Origin: Zunongwangia pacifica
Lineage (GTDB): Bacteria; Bacteroidota; Bacteroidia; Flavobacteriales; Flavobacteriaceae
Reading direction: 5' to 3'
DNA: 64,000 bases
NCBI RefSeq assembly: GCF_023499215.1
Contig: NZ_JAKHSK010000005.1
Coordinates: 124,001 to 188,000, forward strand
In this document: piece by piece, positions 36,914 through 45,648 of the stretch
Position numbering within the stretch: the first letter of the stretch is position 1
Layout: every line of letters begins with the position of its first letter
Notes under the pieces: generated by a model
What the model saw: the letters and a program-made list of their open reading frames with translations, nothing else
Told to the model about the DNA's origin: nothing
Databases searched by the model: none
Position numbers and translations under genes: made by a program

Positions 36914-38065
36914 ATGTCCCAAACAAAAACCAAAACTACCAAGCGTATTCATGCTATAGATGTTCTTCGCGGACTCGTAATTTTACTCATGCTTGTAGAT
37001 CATGTAAGAGAACGTTTTTTCTATCACCACCAGGTTACAGATCCCATGGATATTGATCATACCGATCCCACTCTTTTCTTTACCCGATTAAGTGCCCATT
37101 TTTGTGCGCCCGTGTTCGTGTTTTTAACCGGATTATCTGCATGGTTATATCAAAATCCCAATGGTAAACCTAAGCGCAATGTTAGCGAATATCTACTAAA
37201 AAGAGGTTTGTTTTTGATCCTTCTGGAAATAAGTCTTATTAATTTTTCCTGGTTTGGGAATTATCAAAATCTTTATTTACAAGTAATTTGGGCTATTGGA
37301 TTAAGCATGATTGCTTTGGCCCTCGCCGTAAAATTACCCCGAAAACTTATAGGCATACTGGGTATTCTTATCGTTTTTGGTCATAACCTTTTAACACCCC
37401 TGCAATTTTCGCCGGGCGAAACAGCTTATCCATTTTGGATAATTTTGCACGATCGGGGCTACCTTCTTCAGTCAGAAATTCTTAACATTAAAATATCTTA
37501 TCCGGTATTGCCATGGATAGGAGTGATCTTTCTGGGCTATTGCGCAGGCGTTCTCTATACCAGCGCCAGCCTTATAAAAATTCGCTATAAATGCCTGCTG
37601 ACTATAGGTTTTGGGGCGTTTACATTATTAGCTATTTTAAGAGGATTTAATATCTACGGAGAAACCATACCATGGGAAGGCTATAGCCCGAAAATCCAAA
37701 GCCTTATGTCTTTCCTTAACTTTACCAAATATCCACCTTCGCTAGATTTTCTGCTGTTAACGCTTGGCATGGGAGCTCTTTTTCTTTATTTATTTGAACG
37801 CTTTGAAAGTCCATGGATGAATTTTCTAAAAATCTTTGGTAGCGTTCCTATGTTTGTATATGTACTGCACCTGTATATTCTTCTTATCGCTTATCAACTT
37901 TTAAATATCATGTATGGATCAAATAAAGGCGATTACTTTGGTGTCGATCATATTGCTTATGTATGGGGAATTGCCATTTTTCTGGCACTTCTTCTATATT
38001 GGCCGGCTAAAAAGTTTGGTGCTTACAAGAAAAAATCGGGGCATGCTTTATTAAAATATTTCTAA
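36914..38065 (+). CDS. DUF1624 / heparan-alpha-glucosaminide N-acetyltransferase-like membrane protein
   Basis: 383 residues with about ten transmembrane helices. The N-terminus RIHAIDVLRGLVILLMLVDH carries the conserved Asp-Arg and the His that in HGSNAT-type enzymes takes part in acetyl transfer. FTRLSAHFCAPVFVFLTGLS and the final VYVLHLYILL helix also fit the family. Bacterial members may acylate envelope sugars from cytoplasmic acyl donors; the substrate is not known. Its 3' end meets the B12-controlled gene at a bidirectional hairpin. Confidence 0.85.
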   Translation: MSQTKTKTTKRIHAIDVLRGLVILLMLVDHVRERFFYHHQVTDPMDIDHTDPTLFFTRLSAHFCAPVFVFLTGLSAWLYQNPNGKPKRNVSEYLLKRGLFLILLEISLINFSWFGNYQNLYLQVIWAIGLSMIALALAVKLPRKLIGILGILIVFGHNLLTPLQFSPGETAYPFWIILHDRGYLLQSEILNIKISYPVLPWIGVIFLGYCAGVLYTSASLIKIRYKCLLTIGFGAFTLLAILRGFNIYGETIPWEGYSPKIQSLMSFLNFTKYPPSLDFLLLTLGMGALFLYLFERFESPWMNFLKIFGSVPMFVYVLHLYILLIAYQLLNIMYGSNKGDYFGVDHIAYVWGIAIFLALLLYWPAKKFGAYKKKSGHALLKYF

Positions 38066-38144
38066 TCTGAATTCATTCAGCCTCTGGAATTTGCTTCAAT
38101 CAAACTAGGCTTAGCCTGCAAAGGCCCTTTTCTTGATCTAAAAA

Positions 38145-38178
38145 AAACCAGATTAGGCAATTTTCCCTAATCTGGTTT
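38145..38178. terminator. Bidirectional terminator between convergent genes
   Basis: A perfect 13-bp stem, AAACCAGATTAGG (38145-38157) with CCTAATCTGGTTT (38166-38178), with A-rich sequence before and T-rich sequence after. It serves the DUF1624 gene (+) and the surface lipoprotein gene (-). Confidence 0.85.
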
Positions 38179-38208
38179 GTTTATTTCTAAAGCAGTAGCG
38201 TTTAAAAG

Positions 38209-39356
38209 CTATTCTACCATCGATAAATCTGCTGCCCCTTTTATTTCAGTCGAAATTTCTCCAAGGGAGCCGGCCTTTCCCTGAGCTCCGGTATAGACCT
38301 TAACAAAGTCTATTCCTGGTAAGGCTATCAGATTCATTTGCTCATCTACCGCCCAATCAATATCCATGGTATTACCACCATACGTGGCATAATCTGCATC
38401 ATAGTTATCTGCATACCCCCATTCTAAAGCATCAATAGTAGCCCATCCGTCTAAATTCACCTTAGGAAATACTCTGGTGCCCTGAAAGCTTAATTCATTG
38501 CGCTCTTCGATAAATAATGGATAGTAATTTTGTGTGTGGTAGGTATTAATCATTATGCTGTCCTGCACACCTTCAGTATCTATCCAGGGCACGTTGGCAT
38601 ATTCTCCTGGGTTCGAGTAAGTGACTTCATAATCTAATAGCGACTCTTCTTTATAATGAGCACTTCCGGCTAGTTCATACCATTTATCATCTGGCAACCC
38701 ATTCCCATTGGCGTCGAAAGATACCTGTACGATACCAGGCTCAGATAAGCCGTTCATTGCATTTCCATAGATCACAAAATCCTTCTCATTTTCACGATTT
38801 TTGATGGTGTGGTCAAAACTAAAAATAACATAACCACCCCAGCCACCTAAAGAAAGTGTAGCTGTTTTCCCTCCAATCAAATCGATCGCATATTCCATAG
38901 ATCCGTAAGTGGAGTTTATATATTGTCCCGGTGCGGGTTTATATTCCCAAATTTTTGAAATAAATTCACTACTATTCTCCTGTACCGGGCGATAATAAAG
39001 ATCATAAGGATTATTTATGTTCAGCTTGTACGTTCTGTAAATAGAATCTGTATTGGTCGTTACCATTAAATCAAGATTAAAACTACCTGCTTGCTTCGGA
39101 ACAAAACGAAGATGGGAAGACTCAGAAATCTGTTGTTTCTCCAAACTCCATTTAAACCGGGCTTCTTCCGGGAGATTGAGGATCTGGGGCTGGATGATTA
39201 AAGTATCCCTGCCAAGGATTAATTGGTACTCTTTCTGATAAGATGAATCAGTAAATTCCATGGGAATGCTTATTTCATCATCATCCTTACTACAGGAGGT
39301 AAATAAAAAAATCCACCAATAATGGCTAAAATCGAAAATGATAATTTTTGTTGCAT
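38209..39356 (-). CDS. Cobalamin-riboswitch-controlled surface lipoprotein, frameshifted in the signal peptide
   Basis: The intact frame from the ATG at 39261 gives 350 residues that lack any export signal. Upstream, the ATG at 39356 starts a signal peptide MQQKLSFSILAIIGG, and a lipobox FTSCSKDDDE lies in the frame of the body; the two are out of register across a run of seven T on the coding strand (39305-39311). One added T would give MQQKLSFSILAIIGGFFLFT plus SC and the body. The body has an N-terminal PKD/Ig-like part and a domain (GGWGGYVIFSFDHT, NGNGLPDDKWYELAGSAHY) I recall from Bacteroidota cell surface proteins in B12 uptake loci. It could be a sequencing error, a pseudogene or a phase switch. 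Confidence 0.72.
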
Positions 39357-39454
39357 TTGTTTGTATTAAGGTTAATAATTAGGTATCAACTTATTTACAA
39401 AACAAAACACAGGGGTCTAAGGTTAGAATAGAAATCTACCCAAAGCAATAACTC

Positions 39455-39483
39455 CCGAAAGCTTTGTTTTTAAAAACTTTCGG
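39455..39483 (-). promoter_or_regulatory. Riboswitch expression-platform hairpin
   Basis: On the minus strand CCGAAAG (39483-39477), which forms the 3' side of riboswitch helix P1, can pair instead with CTTTCGG (39461-39455). The two pairings exclude each other. No T-run follows, so control is probably on translation or RNA stability. Confidence 0.5.
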
Positions 39484-39664
39484 CAGGTCTTCTGACTCAT
39501 TCCTCTTTCTAATCCTTCCCATCATTAATGACAGTGGAATAAATTTTTTAGAAAGATTTTTTCCGGAAACTTATCCAGAAAGAATTTACAGCAGCGGGAA
39601 CTGTTCAGGGTTTACACCTGATTCCCTTTTAATACCATTCATTATAGAACAGTAACCGAAAATC
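39476..39664 (-). promoter_or_regulatory. Cobalamin (vitamin B12) riboswitch
   Basis: Read on the minus strand, the region has the conserved elements in order: AAAAGGGAATCAGGTG, CCCGCTGCTGTAA, CCACTGTC, GATGGGAAGG and the B12 box GAGTCAGAAGACCTGCC, closed by a P1 helix (TTTCGGT with GCCGAAAG). Cobalamin riboswitches turn genes off when adenosyl- or aqua-cobalamin is present. The aptamer lies about 120 bp upstream of the ATG at 39356. No btuB-type receptor gene is next to it. Confidence 0.93.
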
Positions 39665-40258
39665 ACGGCAATGTTAGTCTAAATATTAGAATAAAAGGCT
39701 ATAATGCCCCAAAAATTGAGCTTTTTAAAGTATTATTTTTATAGGATAGGGTTATTAAACCAACATAGAAAAACACTTTTACCACTTAGACGTATCCTGA
39801 AATGCAGGATCAAGTAATTTACTATTTAATGAAGAGCGATGTTAAAATATTCTATTTTTCAACCTAGAATGTAAGCATATCCTTAAACTTTATAAATTTT
39901 CACTACTATTTATAAAATTAAAAACTTTTATTACATTTATAGAAACTAAAAACTATAACGTTTTAGTTCGTATTGTCCGTCGATATTAATTTTTAATATT
40001 TTTAATTCAATCAGGTCATAAAATAGTCTTACAGATACTTCTTATGAGTCCGATTGAAGAAATAAATAATAATTAAGCATGCTAAGAATAAGCCAGATAC
40101 TACATGCAAAAACAAGGAATTTGAAAGATCTTAAAGATCATTATTTTTCTTTCAGCGCTACCCTACTCCGTAAGTATTTAGTGTCAACAAGACTTCAACT
40201 TAAGATAAATAACCACCGTAAATGCGGAGTATATCCCGATTGGTAAAACTTTATATCT
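39665..40258. other. Intergenic region between B12 riboswitch and GMC gene
   Basis: 594 bp of AT-rich sequence that should hold both divergent promoters. No TAnnTTTG element stood out. A 55-codon frame at 40079-40246 (starts MLRISQILHAKTRN, ends GVYPDW) precedes the GMC start by 12 bp; it has no recognisable domain and may be chance. Confidence 0.4.
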
Positions 40259-41983
40259 ATGTCATTTCAAATTAAAAAATCTGCCAAAACCTACGATGTA
40301 TGCATTGTTGGCTCTGGTGCTGGTGGAGGTATGGCCGCCAAAGTACTGGCCGATGCCGGTTTTAAAATTGCCATGCTCGAAGCCGGACCCGATTTTGATC
40401 CTAAAAATCCAGACCAGCGAACCCAGTTACGATGGCCCTGGGAATCGCCAAGAAGAGGCGCCTCGACCACCCGACCTTTTGGAGATTTCGATATGGCTTA
40501 TGGAGGTTGGGAACTTGATGGCGAACCCTACACCAAAGCGACTAATACCGAATTCGATTGGTTTCGTTCCCGAATGGTAGGTGGCAGGACCAATCACTGG
40601 GGAAGAATATCCCTGCGTTTTGGCCCTTTAGATTTTAAAAGAAAAGATTATGATGGTAAAGGTGATAACTGGCCGATTGGTTATCAGGATGTACAACCGT
40701 ATTATGATAAAGTAGATAAACTAATAGGTGTTTTTGGAACCAGGGAAAATATTCCTAATGAACCAGATGGCTATTTTCTTCCACCTCCAAAACCCCGATT
40801 GCACGAGCTTTATATTCAAAAAGGAGCGGCTAAAAGTGGTATCCCGATGATCCCTTCCCGACTTTCTATTCTTACACGAACGGTGAATAAGCAACGGGGA
40901 GCCTGCTTTTATTGCAGCCAATGTTCCAGATCCTGTACCGTTTACGGAGATTTTTCTTCCTCATCGGTACTCGTAAAACCCGCTTTAGAAACAGGAAACG
41001 TAGATCTGTATGTAAACGCGATGGTGAGAGAAGTAATTACCAATGGTGAAGGTGAAGTTCAGGGAGTATCGTATATAGACAAAGAAGACCTTAAAGACTA
41101 TACCATTAAAGCCCGGGTAGTGATCCTGGCCGCCAGTGCCTGTAGCTCGGCCAGAATTCTTTTAAATTCTAAGTCGGCCAATCATCCCGACGGACTTGCC
41201 AATTCCAGCGGCGTGGTGGGACACTATCTTCATGATTCTACGGGTTCTTCCAGAATGGGATTTTTGCCAGATTTGATGGATCGTAAACGGTACAACGAAG
41301 ATGGTGTTGGCGGAATGCACCTTTATACGCCCTGGTGGTTAAACGGGCAGATGAATTTAGGATTTACCCGTGGTTACCATATTGAATACTGGGGTGGTAT
41401 GGGAATGCCTTCTTATGGTTTTGGTTTTAATACAACAACACTACAAAACATCACCGGATCAACTAAAAATGCCTATGGCGTAGGATTAAAGAATGATGTA
41501 AAACGTTTTTACGGCGCTACATTTGGAATGGCTGGTCGTGGAGAAAGTATTCCGAGGAAAGAAAATTATTGTGAAATTGATCATCAGGTGGTTGATAAAT
41601 ATGGTATTCCTGTTTTAAAATTCAATTACTCATGGAGCGAAGAAGAGGTAAAACAGGCGGCTCACATGCAGGATACTTTTGAGGAGATCATTCATCAGAT
41701 GGGCGGTGTGCCACTAGGTAAAAAAGCTGGAAAGGATACCAGTTACGGACTTGAAAATCCGGGTCGTATTATCCATGAGGTGGGAACAACCCGAATGGGG
41801 AACGATCCAAAAACCTCGGTGGTTAATTCCTTTAATCAGGCGCATGATGCTCCCAATCTTTTTATTATGGATGGCGGCCCTTTTGTTTCTCAGGCAGATA
41901 AAAACCCTACCTGGACGATCCTTGCCCTGGCATGGCGCGCATCAGACTATTTAACTCAGGAATTAAAAAAAGGTAATATCTAA
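40259..41983 (+). CDS. GMC family FAD-dependent oxidoreductase (sugar dehydrogenase type)
   Basis: 574 residues. The FAD-binding Rossmann motif CIVGSGAGGGMAAKVL opens the protein, with a GGRTNHWGR segment near residue 110. The C-terminal GMC substrate half has the catalytic-region His in HEVGTTRMG and a final PTWTILALAWRASDYL. A cysteine cluster C216-x2-C219-x2-C222-x3-C226 (GACFYCSQCSRSC) suggests an iron-sulphur cluster for electron transfer. The next gene, 3 bp on, encodes the gluconate-2-dehydrogenase-subunit-3-like partner; such pairs oxidise sugars, including C3 of glucosides (LacA/LacC type), and pass electrons to a cytochrome. No cytochrome gene is adjacent. Confidence 0.87.
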   Translation: MSFQIKKSAKTYDVCIVGSGAGGGMAAKVLADAGFKIAMLEAGPDFDPKNPDQRTQLRWPWESPRRGASTTRPFGDFDMAYGGWELDGEPYTKATNTEFDWFRSRMVGGRTNHWGRISLRFGPLDFKRKDYDGKGDNWPIGYQDVQPYYDKVDKLIGVFGTRENIPNEPDGYFLPPPKPRLHELYIQKGAAKSGIPMIPSRLSILTRTVNKQRGACFYCSQCSRSCTVYGDFSSSSVLVKPALETGNVDLYVNAMVREVITNGEGEVQGVSYIDKEDLKDYTIKARVVILAASACSSARILLNSKSANHPDGLANSSGVVGHYLHDSTGSSRMGFLPDLMDRKRYNEDGVGGMHLYTPWWLNGQMNLGFTRGYHIEYWGGMGMPSYGFGFNTTTLQNITGSTKNAYGVGLKNDVKRFYGATFGMAGRGESIPRKENYCEIDHQVVDKYGIPVLKFNYSWSEEEVKQAAHMQDTFEEIIHQMGGVPLGKKAGKDTSYGLENPGRIIHEVGTTRMGNDPKTSVVNSFNQAHDAPNLFIMDGGPFVSQADKNPTWTILALAWRASDYLTQELKKGNI

Positions 41984-41986
41984 ATT

Positions 41987-42685
41987 ATGGATAGAAGAGA
42001 ATCGCTTAAAAAAATGTTTGTTGGCGGAGTGGCTTCCAGTGTGATGCTGAGTAGCTGTATCCAGGAAAAAGAAAGACCAATCGAAAAAGGAGATATCATC
42101 GAAGAAGCTCCGGGCTATGGCCGTACGCCAGATGAAGCTTCCAGAGATGAAGCATTAAGAAGTGAACAGTTTTTTACTGAAGAAGAACTAGCAATGATAA
42201 CAGTGCTTTCTGATATTATTATTCCTGAAGATGAAGATTCGGTAAGTGCATCGGCAACCGGTGTACCTGCATTTATTGAATTTATGGTTAAAGACATTCC
42301 TACATTACAACTGCCATTACGAGGTGGTTTAATGTGGCTGAACCGGGAAAGTCATAAAAGATTTGATAAAGGGTTTACCGCCATTTCCGAAGCGCAGCAA
42401 TTACAAATTATAGATACTATTGCTTATCCTGAAGAACACCTTAAAAATTCTCCCGGCCCCGTGTTTTTTGAAGCCATTAAAAAGTTGGTGATTACAGGAT
42501 TCTTTACCAGTAAAGAAGGGATCGCTTATCTGGACTACCAGGGAAACCGGCCAAATGTATGGGACGGTATCCCCGAAGAAGTGCTACAAAAACATGGAAT
42601 GCAATACGATGAAAAAATACTAAAAGTGGCTATGAATCCCGAAACCCGCCATGAGGTGATGAACTGGGATGACTATTCGCTATAA
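41987..42685 (+). CDS. Gluconate 2-dehydrogenase subunit 3-like protein
   Basis: 232 residues with MDRRESLKKMFVGGVASSVM, a mixture of twin-arginine-like start and lipobox (LSSC at about residue 24), so it is exported and possibly lipid-anchored. The body has LSDIIIPEDEDSVSASATGV and FIEFMVKD, typical of the subunit 3 family (LacC-like). This small subunit is thought to export and stabilise the GMC catalytic partner, which itself lacks a signal peptide; the pair could cross the membrane together by the Tat route. The gene lies 3 bp after the GMC gene and ends at a hairpin. Confidence 0.87.
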   Translation: MDRRESLKKMFVGGVASSVMLSSCIQEKERPIEKGDIIEEAPGYGRTPDEASRDEALRSEQFFTEEELAMITVLSDIIIPEDEDSVSASATGVPAFIEFMVKDIPTLQLPLRGGLMWLNRESHKRFDKGFTAISEAQQLQIIDTIAYPEEHLKNSPGPVFFEAIKKLVITGFFTSKEGIAYLDYQGNRPNVWDGIPEEVLQKHGMQYDEKILKVAMNPETRHEVMNWDDYSL

Positions 42686-42755
42686 GTTGTAGATACCAGG
42701 TTTTTAATGTAAGAAGACCAAAGAAAACTTATTATTTTCAATAGTCCTAAAAGAA

Positions 42756-42790
42756 AAGCCCCGTTATCATGACGATACGGGGCTTTTTAG
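42756..42790. terminator. Terminator, near-identical to the one beside tRNA-Ser
   Basis: AAAGCCCCGT (42756-42765) pairs with ACGGGCTTT (one C bulged), then TTTTTAG; A-rich on the other side, so it works both ways between convergent genes. The 35 bp match 54882-54917 except for one substitution and one missing G. Confidence 0.8.
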
Positions 42791-42815
42791 CTGAAAAGAA
42801 AGATTTCAGAATAGA

Positions 42816-43709
42816 TTAAGGATTAATAAATGATTGAAGCATTTCTCCTGTAATAACTGGATTAGCACCCTCTTGCCCGGCTACCAGCGCGCCCATTGCA
42901 CAAGCCTGATCAAGTGACTGTTGCGGCTCTTCTCCCTGCAACAGCTTAGCAATCAATGTGGCAAGAAATGAATCTCCTGCCCCAACGGTATCTTTTACCT
43001 TTATCTGGTAACCAGAATTATAATAGAGTTTTTTATCGTGTAGAAACACGGCTCCGTGTCTACCTTTAGTCACGCATATTGATGTTGCATTAGATTTTTC
43101 TGCTATAAAATGAAGATTTTGTTCCAGGGAATTATACTTAGAGCCTAGCAAAGCTGCAATTTCAAAAAGCTCATCATCATTGAACTTTATAAACTCTGCA
43201 TACCTTATCAATGACATCAATAATTCCTTTGAATAATGTGGAGGTCTCAGGTTAAAATCCAGCACACGAAAATGAGCTTTCTCTATAAGCTCGAACAAAG
43301 TATTTCTACTTATCTCATCCCGGCAAACTAAACTTCCAAATATAAAAACATCTGCATTTAAAACAGATTCCGACATGCCATCTTTAAGCTCGATCTTATC
43401 CCAAGCTGAAGGATATTCAATTTTATAAGTAGCAGATCCATTGGCAGAAAGGCTAACATTTACAATCCCGGTACTATGTTTCTCGTCTTTTAAAATATTC
43501 CCGGTTTCTATATATCTTGAGTTAAGATAACTGAGTAATTCATCTCCTTTTTCATCCACACCAACCTTACTAATCATCTCTGTCTCTATCCCCATACTGC
43601 TTAGTCTGCTTGCTACATTTAATGGTGCGCCACCTATTCTTTCTTTATTAGGAAAAACATCATAAAGGATTTCTCCAAAACACACTGCTTTTATTTTTTT
43701 TGTTATCAT
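42816..43709 (-). CDS. PfkB family sugar kinase, probable fructokinase
   Basis: 297 residues. ICFGEILYDVFPNKERIGGAP-like start (FGEILYDVFP, RIGGAPLNVASRL), a central substrate lid, and the ATP/catalytic signature VGAGDSFLATLI with the base Asp near residue 246. This is the ribokinase/fructokinase fold. In the fructan locus it would phosphorylate the fructose released by GH32 and imported by the MFS permease. It lies 184 bp after the SusD stop and behind a terminator, so it is either expressed by read-through or from its own promoter. The ATG at 43709 follows a hairpin-rich gap. Confidence 0.85.
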   Translation of the reverse strand: MITKKIKAVCFGEILYDVFPNKERIGGAPLNVASRLSSMGIETEMISKVGVDEKGDELLSYLNSRYIETGNILKDEKHSTGIVNVSLSANGSATYKIEYPSAWDKIELKDGMSESVLNADVFIFGSLVCRDEISRNTLFELIEKAHFRVLDFNLRPPHYSKELLMSLIRYAEFIKFNDDELFEIAALLGSKYNSLEQNLHFIAEKSNATSICVTKGRHGAVFLHDKKLYYNSGYQIKVKDTVGAGDSFLATLIAKLLQGEEPQQSLDQACAMGALVAGQEGANPVITGEMLQSFINP

Positions 43710-43756
43710 TTCTTAATTAAGAATTTAAAAAGGGAATACTATTTTCACGTAAATAC

Positions 43757-43777
43757 CTTCGGGGCAAGCCCCCGAAG
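43757..43777. repeat. Short GC hairpin upstream of the kinase gene
   Basis: CTTCGGGG (43757-43764) pairs with CCCCGAAG (43770-43777) around a 5-nt loop, in AT-rich surroundings. It has no T-run and precedes the kinase ATG by about 50 bp; a processing or regulatory hairpin is possible. Confidence 0.4.
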
Positions 43778-43815
43778 CATTTAATTTGAACATGATTTTT
43801 TTATTTCGAGGGAGC

Positions 43816-43830
43816 ATTTAATCTCGATTA
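43816..43830. repeat. Third copy of the ATTTAATCTCGATTA repeat
   Basis: Identical core to 2659-2673 and 2751-2765, again preceded by TATTTCGAG and followed by TCGA, between SusD and the kinase. Confidence 0.5.
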
Positions 43831-43833
43831 TCG

Positions 43834-43866
43834 AAAAAAAACACGAGGACAAACCCCGTGTTTTTT
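43834..43866 (-). terminator. Terminator of the fructan SusC/SusD operon
   Basis: Stem ACACGAGG (43841-43848) with CCCCGTGT (43854-43861), one mismatch, flanked by eight A and six T, so a strong T-run follows on the minus strand. It begins 28 bp after the SusD stop. Confidence 0.75.
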
Positions 43867-43893
43867 CGAGCAATACAAAACAATCATCAACAA

Positions 43894-45636
43894 TTAATAT
43901 CCAGCGTTCTGAACGTAAAGTCCGCCTGTAAAATCAATTTCCCGTTGCGGGATTGGATAATATTCATCTCTCCCTGCTGTAAATACTGCATTGGCTAAAA
44001 AGTCTCTTTTAGTCTTTTCTTCATCCAGGTAAGCATTCAGCGTTTCTTCAGCTTCGCCCCATCTAACCAGATCAAAAAATCGTGGCCCTTCCATTCCAAA
44101 TTCAAGTCTTCTCTCAAATTTTAATGCTTTCCAGGCAAATTCTTTATTCGGGAAAGAGGTATATAATCCTACGTTGTAGATATCTGAAGCTCCGGCAGCA
44201 ATCGGTTTTTGTGTACTCGCAGCAGCTCGTTCTCTAACTTCATTTATCAAAGGTAATGCTTCTGTATATCGATCTAACTGAATAAGGGCTTCCGCTTTAA
44301 ATAAAAGTACATCTGCATATCTAATAAATATTACATTTCTTGAAGTTCCAACAAAAGGCCCCTCTTTTATATAGCAAGAACAGTCTGGAGCCTGCTGTTC
44401 CTTCATATTTCCAAAGAAACCATACACTCCCGGATCTCTGGCCCAGCTGAATTTATAAATCATATCGCCCTGTTCATTTACCGTATTTCGGTATTTAAAA
44501 GGCCGTCCTGGTATTCCTACCGTATGATCTAACCTAGGATCTACGGTTAAGCCTGAAGATACGGCTACAGTCCCGTCTGCCTGCACATTGTTTAGTATAT
44601 CTGATTGATTGAATGAATCTAATAAAGGCAGACCATTTGCATCTGTTCTAAATGAATTTACCATATTCTGACTGGCTAGATGGAAGCCGCAACATCCGTA
44701 AAGTCCGGTACCATGAGGAGAATTTAAACCTGTAACGAAGCTTACCCTTCCAACTCTGGTACCATCATTAATAGAGAATTGTGCTGCCCATATAGATTCT
44801 GGGCCATTTTCATAATCCATAAGAAAATTATTCGCGTAATCGGGCTCAAGACTACCAATAACCTCATCTGTATAGCTTATAACTTCCTGAAGCAAAGAAC
44901 TATTTATGCTAACTACCTGATTGTTTTCGTCTTGCTCATAGGCCTGGTATAACTTAGTTTTAGCCAGATAGGCAGCAGCGGCACTCCTGTCTGCGCGCCC
45001 AACTTCATCCTGTTCCTCAGGCAAATTATTATAGGCAAAAAGAAAATCGTCAGCGATCATATTCCATAATTCCTGATTTGGTAGATCATTTCCGGTATCG
45101 GCGATTTCCTCCTTGGTAAGATCTTCAGTGATATAAGGAATCTTTTTGAATATTCTTTTCAGCATAAAATGGCAATGAGCACGCAAAAACCTCAACTCTC
45201 CCTGCCGGGTCGTTTTTACATCATACCCGGCTTCAGGAATATCATTTATTACGCTTAACGCAAAATTTATTCTGGAGATCGCTTTATAATAATTGGTCCA
45301 TGTTCTTGGTGCCATTAATTCTCCCTGATCTGGAACTGTTAGATAATATTGTTCATATCTATCAACCTCGGCAACATCACTTCGGCCACCTCCACCTTTA
45401 TAGGAATCATCAGAGCGAACGCTCCCGTACACCCACATGTGGGTTAAAGGACCTATCATATCATCATTGGCAATTCCTGCGTAAGCAGCAATCACAAGAG
45501 ATTCGGCATTTTCGGCTGTTGCTACATTTTCGTTGGAAAGCACTCCTTCTGGTTCATATTCTAAAAAATCTTCTGAGCAGGATATTAAAAAACTGGAAAG
45601 CAACAATCCTGTTATGATATATTTTATATTTTTCAT
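43894..45636 (-). CDS. SusD/RagB family lipoprotein of the fructan locus
   Basis: Start set at 45636 (MKNIKYIITGLLLSSFLISC), three codons inside the longest frame, for a standard lipoprotein signal. The 580-residue body has LRFLRAHCHFMLKRIFKKIP, FIRYADVLLFKAEALIQLDR and the C-terminal YYPIPQREIDFTGG, all SusD hallmarks. It would bind fructan chains at the cell surface and close the lid on the SusC partner 12 bp upstream (counting to the SusC stop). The substrate is inferred from the adjacent GH32 enzyme. Confidence 0.92.
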   Translation of the reverse strand: MKNIKYIITGLLLSSFLISCSEDFLEYEPEGVLSNENVATAENAESLVIAAYAGIANDDMIGPLTHMWVYGSVRSDDSYKGGGGRSDVAEVDRYEQYYLTVPDQGELMAPRTWTNYYKAISRINFALSVINDIPEAGYDVKTTRQGELRFLRAHCHFMLKRIFKKIPYITEDLTKEEIADTGNDLPNQELWNMIADDFLFAYNNLPEEQDEVGRADRSAAAAYLAKTKLYQAYEQDENNQVVSINSSLLQEVISYTDEVIGSLEPDYANNFLMDYENGPESIWAAQFSINDGTRVGRVSFVTGLNSPHGTGLYGCCGFHLASQNMVNSFRTDANGLPLLDSFNQSDILNNVQADGTVAVSSGLTVDPRLDHTVGIPGRPFKYRNTVNEQGDMIYKFSWARDPGVYGFFGNMKEQQAPDCSCYIKEGPFVGTSRNVIFIRYADVLLFKAEALIQLDRYTEALPLINEVRERAAASTQKPIAAGASDIYNVGLYTSFPNKEFAWKALKFERRLEFGMEGPRFFDLVRWGEAEETLNAYLDEEKTKRDFLANAVFTAGRDEYYPIPQREIDFTGGLYVQNAGY

Positions 45637-45648
45637 GATTATCATTTT

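Noticed and set aside
39349-39362. GTTGCATTTGTTTG as a further zinc box
   Set aside because: Only one half-site, and it overlaps the start codon of the B12-controlled gene.
39464-39655. 63-codon frame on the plus strand
   Set aside because: It is the antisense of the cobalamin riboswitch.
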